A program made the position numbers and the translations under genes. Shown here one piece after another: positions 61,201-64,000 of a DNA stretch of 64,000 nucleotides. The notes under the pieces are model-generated. The model did no database searches. It worked only from the letters and a program-made list of their open reading frames with translations, and had not been told where the DNA came from. The first letter of the stretch is position 1, and each line of letters starts with the position of its first letter. Source of the stretch: Baylisascaris procyonis (taxonomy: Eukaryota > Nematoda > Chromadorea > Rhabditida > Ascarididae); NCBI GenBank assembly GCA_037389465.1, contig JAZARR010000095.1, positions 1,870,001 to 1,934,000 on the forward strand. The letters are read 5' to 3'.

Positions 61201-64000
61201 CTCGGGTCCGACCCAAGACTTCACTCGGGTCCGACCGAAGATCTTCACTCGGGTCCGACCGAAGATCTTCCTCGGGTCCGATCCAAGATCTTCACTCGGG
61301 TCCGATCCAAGATCTTCACTCGGGTCCGATCCAAGATCTTCACTCGGGTCCGATCCAAGATCTTCCTCGGGTCCGATCCAAGATCTTCACTCGGGTCCGA
61401 TCGAAGATCTTCCTCGGGTCCGATCCAAGATCTTCGCTCGGGTCCGACCCAAGACTTCGCTCGGGTCCGACCCAAGATCTTCACTCGGGTCCGACCCAAG
61501 ATCTTCGCTCGGGTCCGACCCAAGATCTTCACTCGGGTCCGACCGAAGATCTTCACTCGGGTCCGATCGAAGATCTTCCTCGGGTCCGATCCAAGATCTT
61601 CACTCGGGTCCGATCCAAGATCTTCACTCGGGTCCGATCGAAGATCTTCCTCGGGTCCGACCCAAGACTTCGCTCGGGTCCGACCCAAGACTTCACTCGG
61701 GTCCGATCCAAGATCTTCGCTCGGGTCCGACCCAAGATCTTCGCTCGGGTCCGACCCAAGATCTTCGCTCGGGTCCGACCCAAGATCTTCACTCGGGTCC
61801 GACCCAAGACTTCACTCGGGTCCGACCCAAGATCTTCACTCGGGTCCGATCCAAGATCTTCGCTCGGGTCCGATCCAAGATCTTCACTCGGGTCCGATCG
61901 AAGATCTTCACTCGGGTCCGATCCAAGATCTTCCTCGGGTCCGATCCAAGATCTTCACTCGGGTCCGATCGAAGATCTTCCTCGGGTGACCCAAGACTTC
62001 ACTCGGGTCCGACCCAAGATCTCACTCGGGTCCGATCCAAGATCTTCGCTCGGGTCCGACCCAAGATCTTCGCTCGGGTCCGACCCAAGATCTTCACTCG
62101 GGTCCGACCCAAGATCTTCGCTCGGGTCCGACCCAAGACTTCACTCGGGTCCGACCCAAGACTTCACTCGGGTCCGATCCAAAATCTTCGCTCGGGTCCG
62201 ACCCAAGATCTTCGCTCGGGTCCGACCCAAGATCTTCGCTCGGGTCCGATCCAAGACTTCACTCGGGTCCGATTGAAGATCTTTGCTCGGGTCCGATCGA
62301 AGATCTTCCTCGGGTCCGACCCAAGACCTCACTCGGGTCCGATCCAAGACTTCACTCGGGTCCGATTGAAGATCTTTGCTCGGGTCCGATCGAAGATCTT
62401 CCTCGGGTCCGATCCAAGATCTTCACTCGGGTCCGACCCAAGACTTCACTCGGGTCCGATCGAAGATCTTTACTCGGGTCCGATCGAAGATCTTCCTCGG
62501 GTCCGATCCAAGATCCTCACTCGGGTCCGATCTAAGATCTTCCTCGGGTCCGACCCAAGATCACTCGGGTCCGACCCAAGATCTTCACTCGGGTCCGATC
62601 CAAGATCTTCGCTCGGGTCCGACCCAAGATCTTCACTCGGGTCCGACCCAAGATCTTTACTCGGGTCCGATCGAAGATCTTCCTCGGGTCCGATCCAAGA
62701 TCTTCACTCGGGTCCGATCGAAGATCTTCACTCGGGTCCGATCGAAGATCTTCCTCGGGTCCGATCCAAGATCTTCACTCGGGTCCGATCGAAGATCTTC
62801 CTCGGGTCCGACCCAAGACTTCACTCGGGTCCGATCGAAGATCTTCACTCGGGTCCGACCCAAGATCTTCGCTCGGGTCCGACCCAAGAATTCACTCGGG
62901 TCCGACCGAAGATCTTTACTCGGGTCCGATCCAAGATCTTCCTCGGGTCCGATCCAAGATCTTCACTCGGGTCCGATCGAAGATCTTCACTCGGGTCCGA
63001 TCGAAGATCTTCCTCGGGTCCGATCCAAGATCCTCACTCGGGTCCGATCGAAGATCTTCGTCGGGTCCGACCCAAGACTTCGCTCGGGTCCGACCCAAGA
63101 CTTCACTCGGGTCCGATCCAAGATCTTCGCTCGGGTCCGACCCAAGATCTTCGCTCGGGTCCGACCCAAGATCTTCGCTCGGGTCCGACCCAAGACTTCA
63201 CTCGGGTCCGATCGAAGATCTTCACTCGGGTCCGATCCAAGATCTTCCTCGGGTCCGATCCAAGATCCTCACTCGGGTCCGATCGAAGATCTTCCTCGGG
63301 TCCGACCCAAGACTTCGCTCGGGTCCGACCCAAGACTTCACTCGGGTCCGATCCAAAATCTTCGCTCGGGTCCGACCCAAGATCTTCGCTCGGGTCCGAC
63401 CCAAGATCTTCGCTCGGGTCCGACCCAAGATCTTCGCTCGGGTCCGACCCAAGATCTTCACTCGGGTCCGACCCAAGATCTTCGCTCGGGTCCGATCCAA
63501 GACTTCACTCGGGTCCGATCGAAGATCTCCGCTCGGGTCCGATCCAAGACTTCACTCGGGTCCGATTGAAGATCTTTGCTCGGGTCCGATCGAAGATCTT
63601 CCTCGGGTCCGATCCAAGATCTTCAATCGGGTCCGACCCAAGACTTCACTCGGGTCCGATCCAAGATCTTCGCCCGGGTCCGACACAAGATCTTCGCTCG
63701 GGTCCGACCCAAGATCTTCACTCGGGTCCGATTGAAGATCTTTGCTCGGGTTAGATCGAAGATCTTCGTCGGGTCCGATCCAAGATCTTCACTCGGGTCC
63801 GACCCAAGACTTCGCTCGGGTCCGATCCAAAATCTTCGCTCGGGTCCGACCCAAGATCTTCGCTCGGGTCCGACCCAAGATCTTCACTCGGGTCCGACCC
63901 AAGACTTCACTCGGGTCCGATCCAAAATCTTCGCTCGGGTCCGACCCAAGATCTTCGCTCGGGTCCGACCCAAGATCTTCACTCGGGTCCGACCCAAGAC

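Larger units (their letters stand above)
33118..64000. repeat. 31-kb satellite array of 23/24-bp monomers, runs off the window
   Basis: About 30.9 kb of uninterrupted tandem repeat, roughly 1,300 monomers by estimate. The 24-bp form is GGGTCCGAYCSA followed by AGATCTTCRCTC, where Y is C/T, S is C/G and R is A/G. Common 23-bp forms lack one base, either in AGATCTTC (giving AGACTTC) or in TTCRCTC (giving TTCCTC). Other recurrent variants are AGATCCTC, AAAATCTT, AGAATTCAC and TTTACTC/TTTGCTC. The monomer holds two dyads: GAAGATCTTC (in the S=G form) and TCGG-GT-CCGA. It is GC-rich (14 of 24 bases in the YCC form) against AT-rich flanks. No plus frame of the basic monomer has a stop, so open frames of up to 2798 codons exist in overlapping frames; I treat these as by-products. 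No insertion of unique DNA was seen. Confidence 0.97.

Noticed and set aside
55358..63754. A single 2798-codon plus-strand open frame in the array, and others of 2235, 1258, 1100, 1073 and 878 codons
   Set aside because: Several such frames overlap one another in different plus frames, with more on the minus strand. The 23-bp monomers rotate frame, so no frame is maintained. They follow from a monomer without stop codons, and there is no unique domain, signal peptide or splice context.
33118..64000. CRISPR array
   Set aside because: Direct repeats are contiguous with no unique spacers, the unit is only 23-24 bp, and the context is eukaryotic.

Overview
This window looks like an animal nuclear genome, most probably a nematode. 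That assignment is an inference. It rests on an AT-rich background with long (TA)n tracts, one gene of many small exons whose introns mostly end in TTGCAG or TTTCAG, a tandem coronin (coronin-7/POD-1 type), and a decayed Penelope-like retroelement. There are no bacterial-type operons or ribosome binding sites.

Layout. Positions 1-14994 are AT-rich intergenic DNA with (TA)n microsatellites, short minisatellites (16-bp, 26-bp and 25-bp units), a Penelope-like element relic with a GIY-YIG endonuclease pseudogene between inverted arms (about 6956-7704), and a minus-strand reverse-transcriptase relic (about 12300-12600). No intact gene was recognised there. Positions 14995-30539 (+) hold one complete gene, a coronin-7/POD-1 homologue. 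I reconstructed it as 22 exons whose phases all join; they total 2976 nt and encode 991 residues: propeller 1, linker, propeller 2 and a short acidic C-terminal tail. Positions 30540-33117 are its 3' flank, with a polyadenylation signal, a 42-bp minisatellite and an unrecognised short leader next to the array.

Positions 33118-64000 and beyond, nearly half of the window, are one uninterrupted satellite array of 23/24-bp monomers. It is GC-rich (14 of 24 bases in the main monomer) against AT-rich flanks. The monomer has no stop codon in any plus-strand frame and is open in two minus-strand frames, which gives many very long overlapping open frames in conflicting frames. Two separate one-base-shorter monomer classes rotate the reading frame. 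I therefore read the array as non-coding satellite DNA, not as a giant repeat protein. It contains duplicated higher-order blocks with offsets of 796, 896, 1316, 2376, 2400, 2918 and 3037 bp.

The only gene with a clear cellular role is the coronin, which in known relatives links actin regulation to cell polarity and membrane traffic. The most unusual object is the all-frames-open, two-dyad satellite about 2.6 kb downstream of it.
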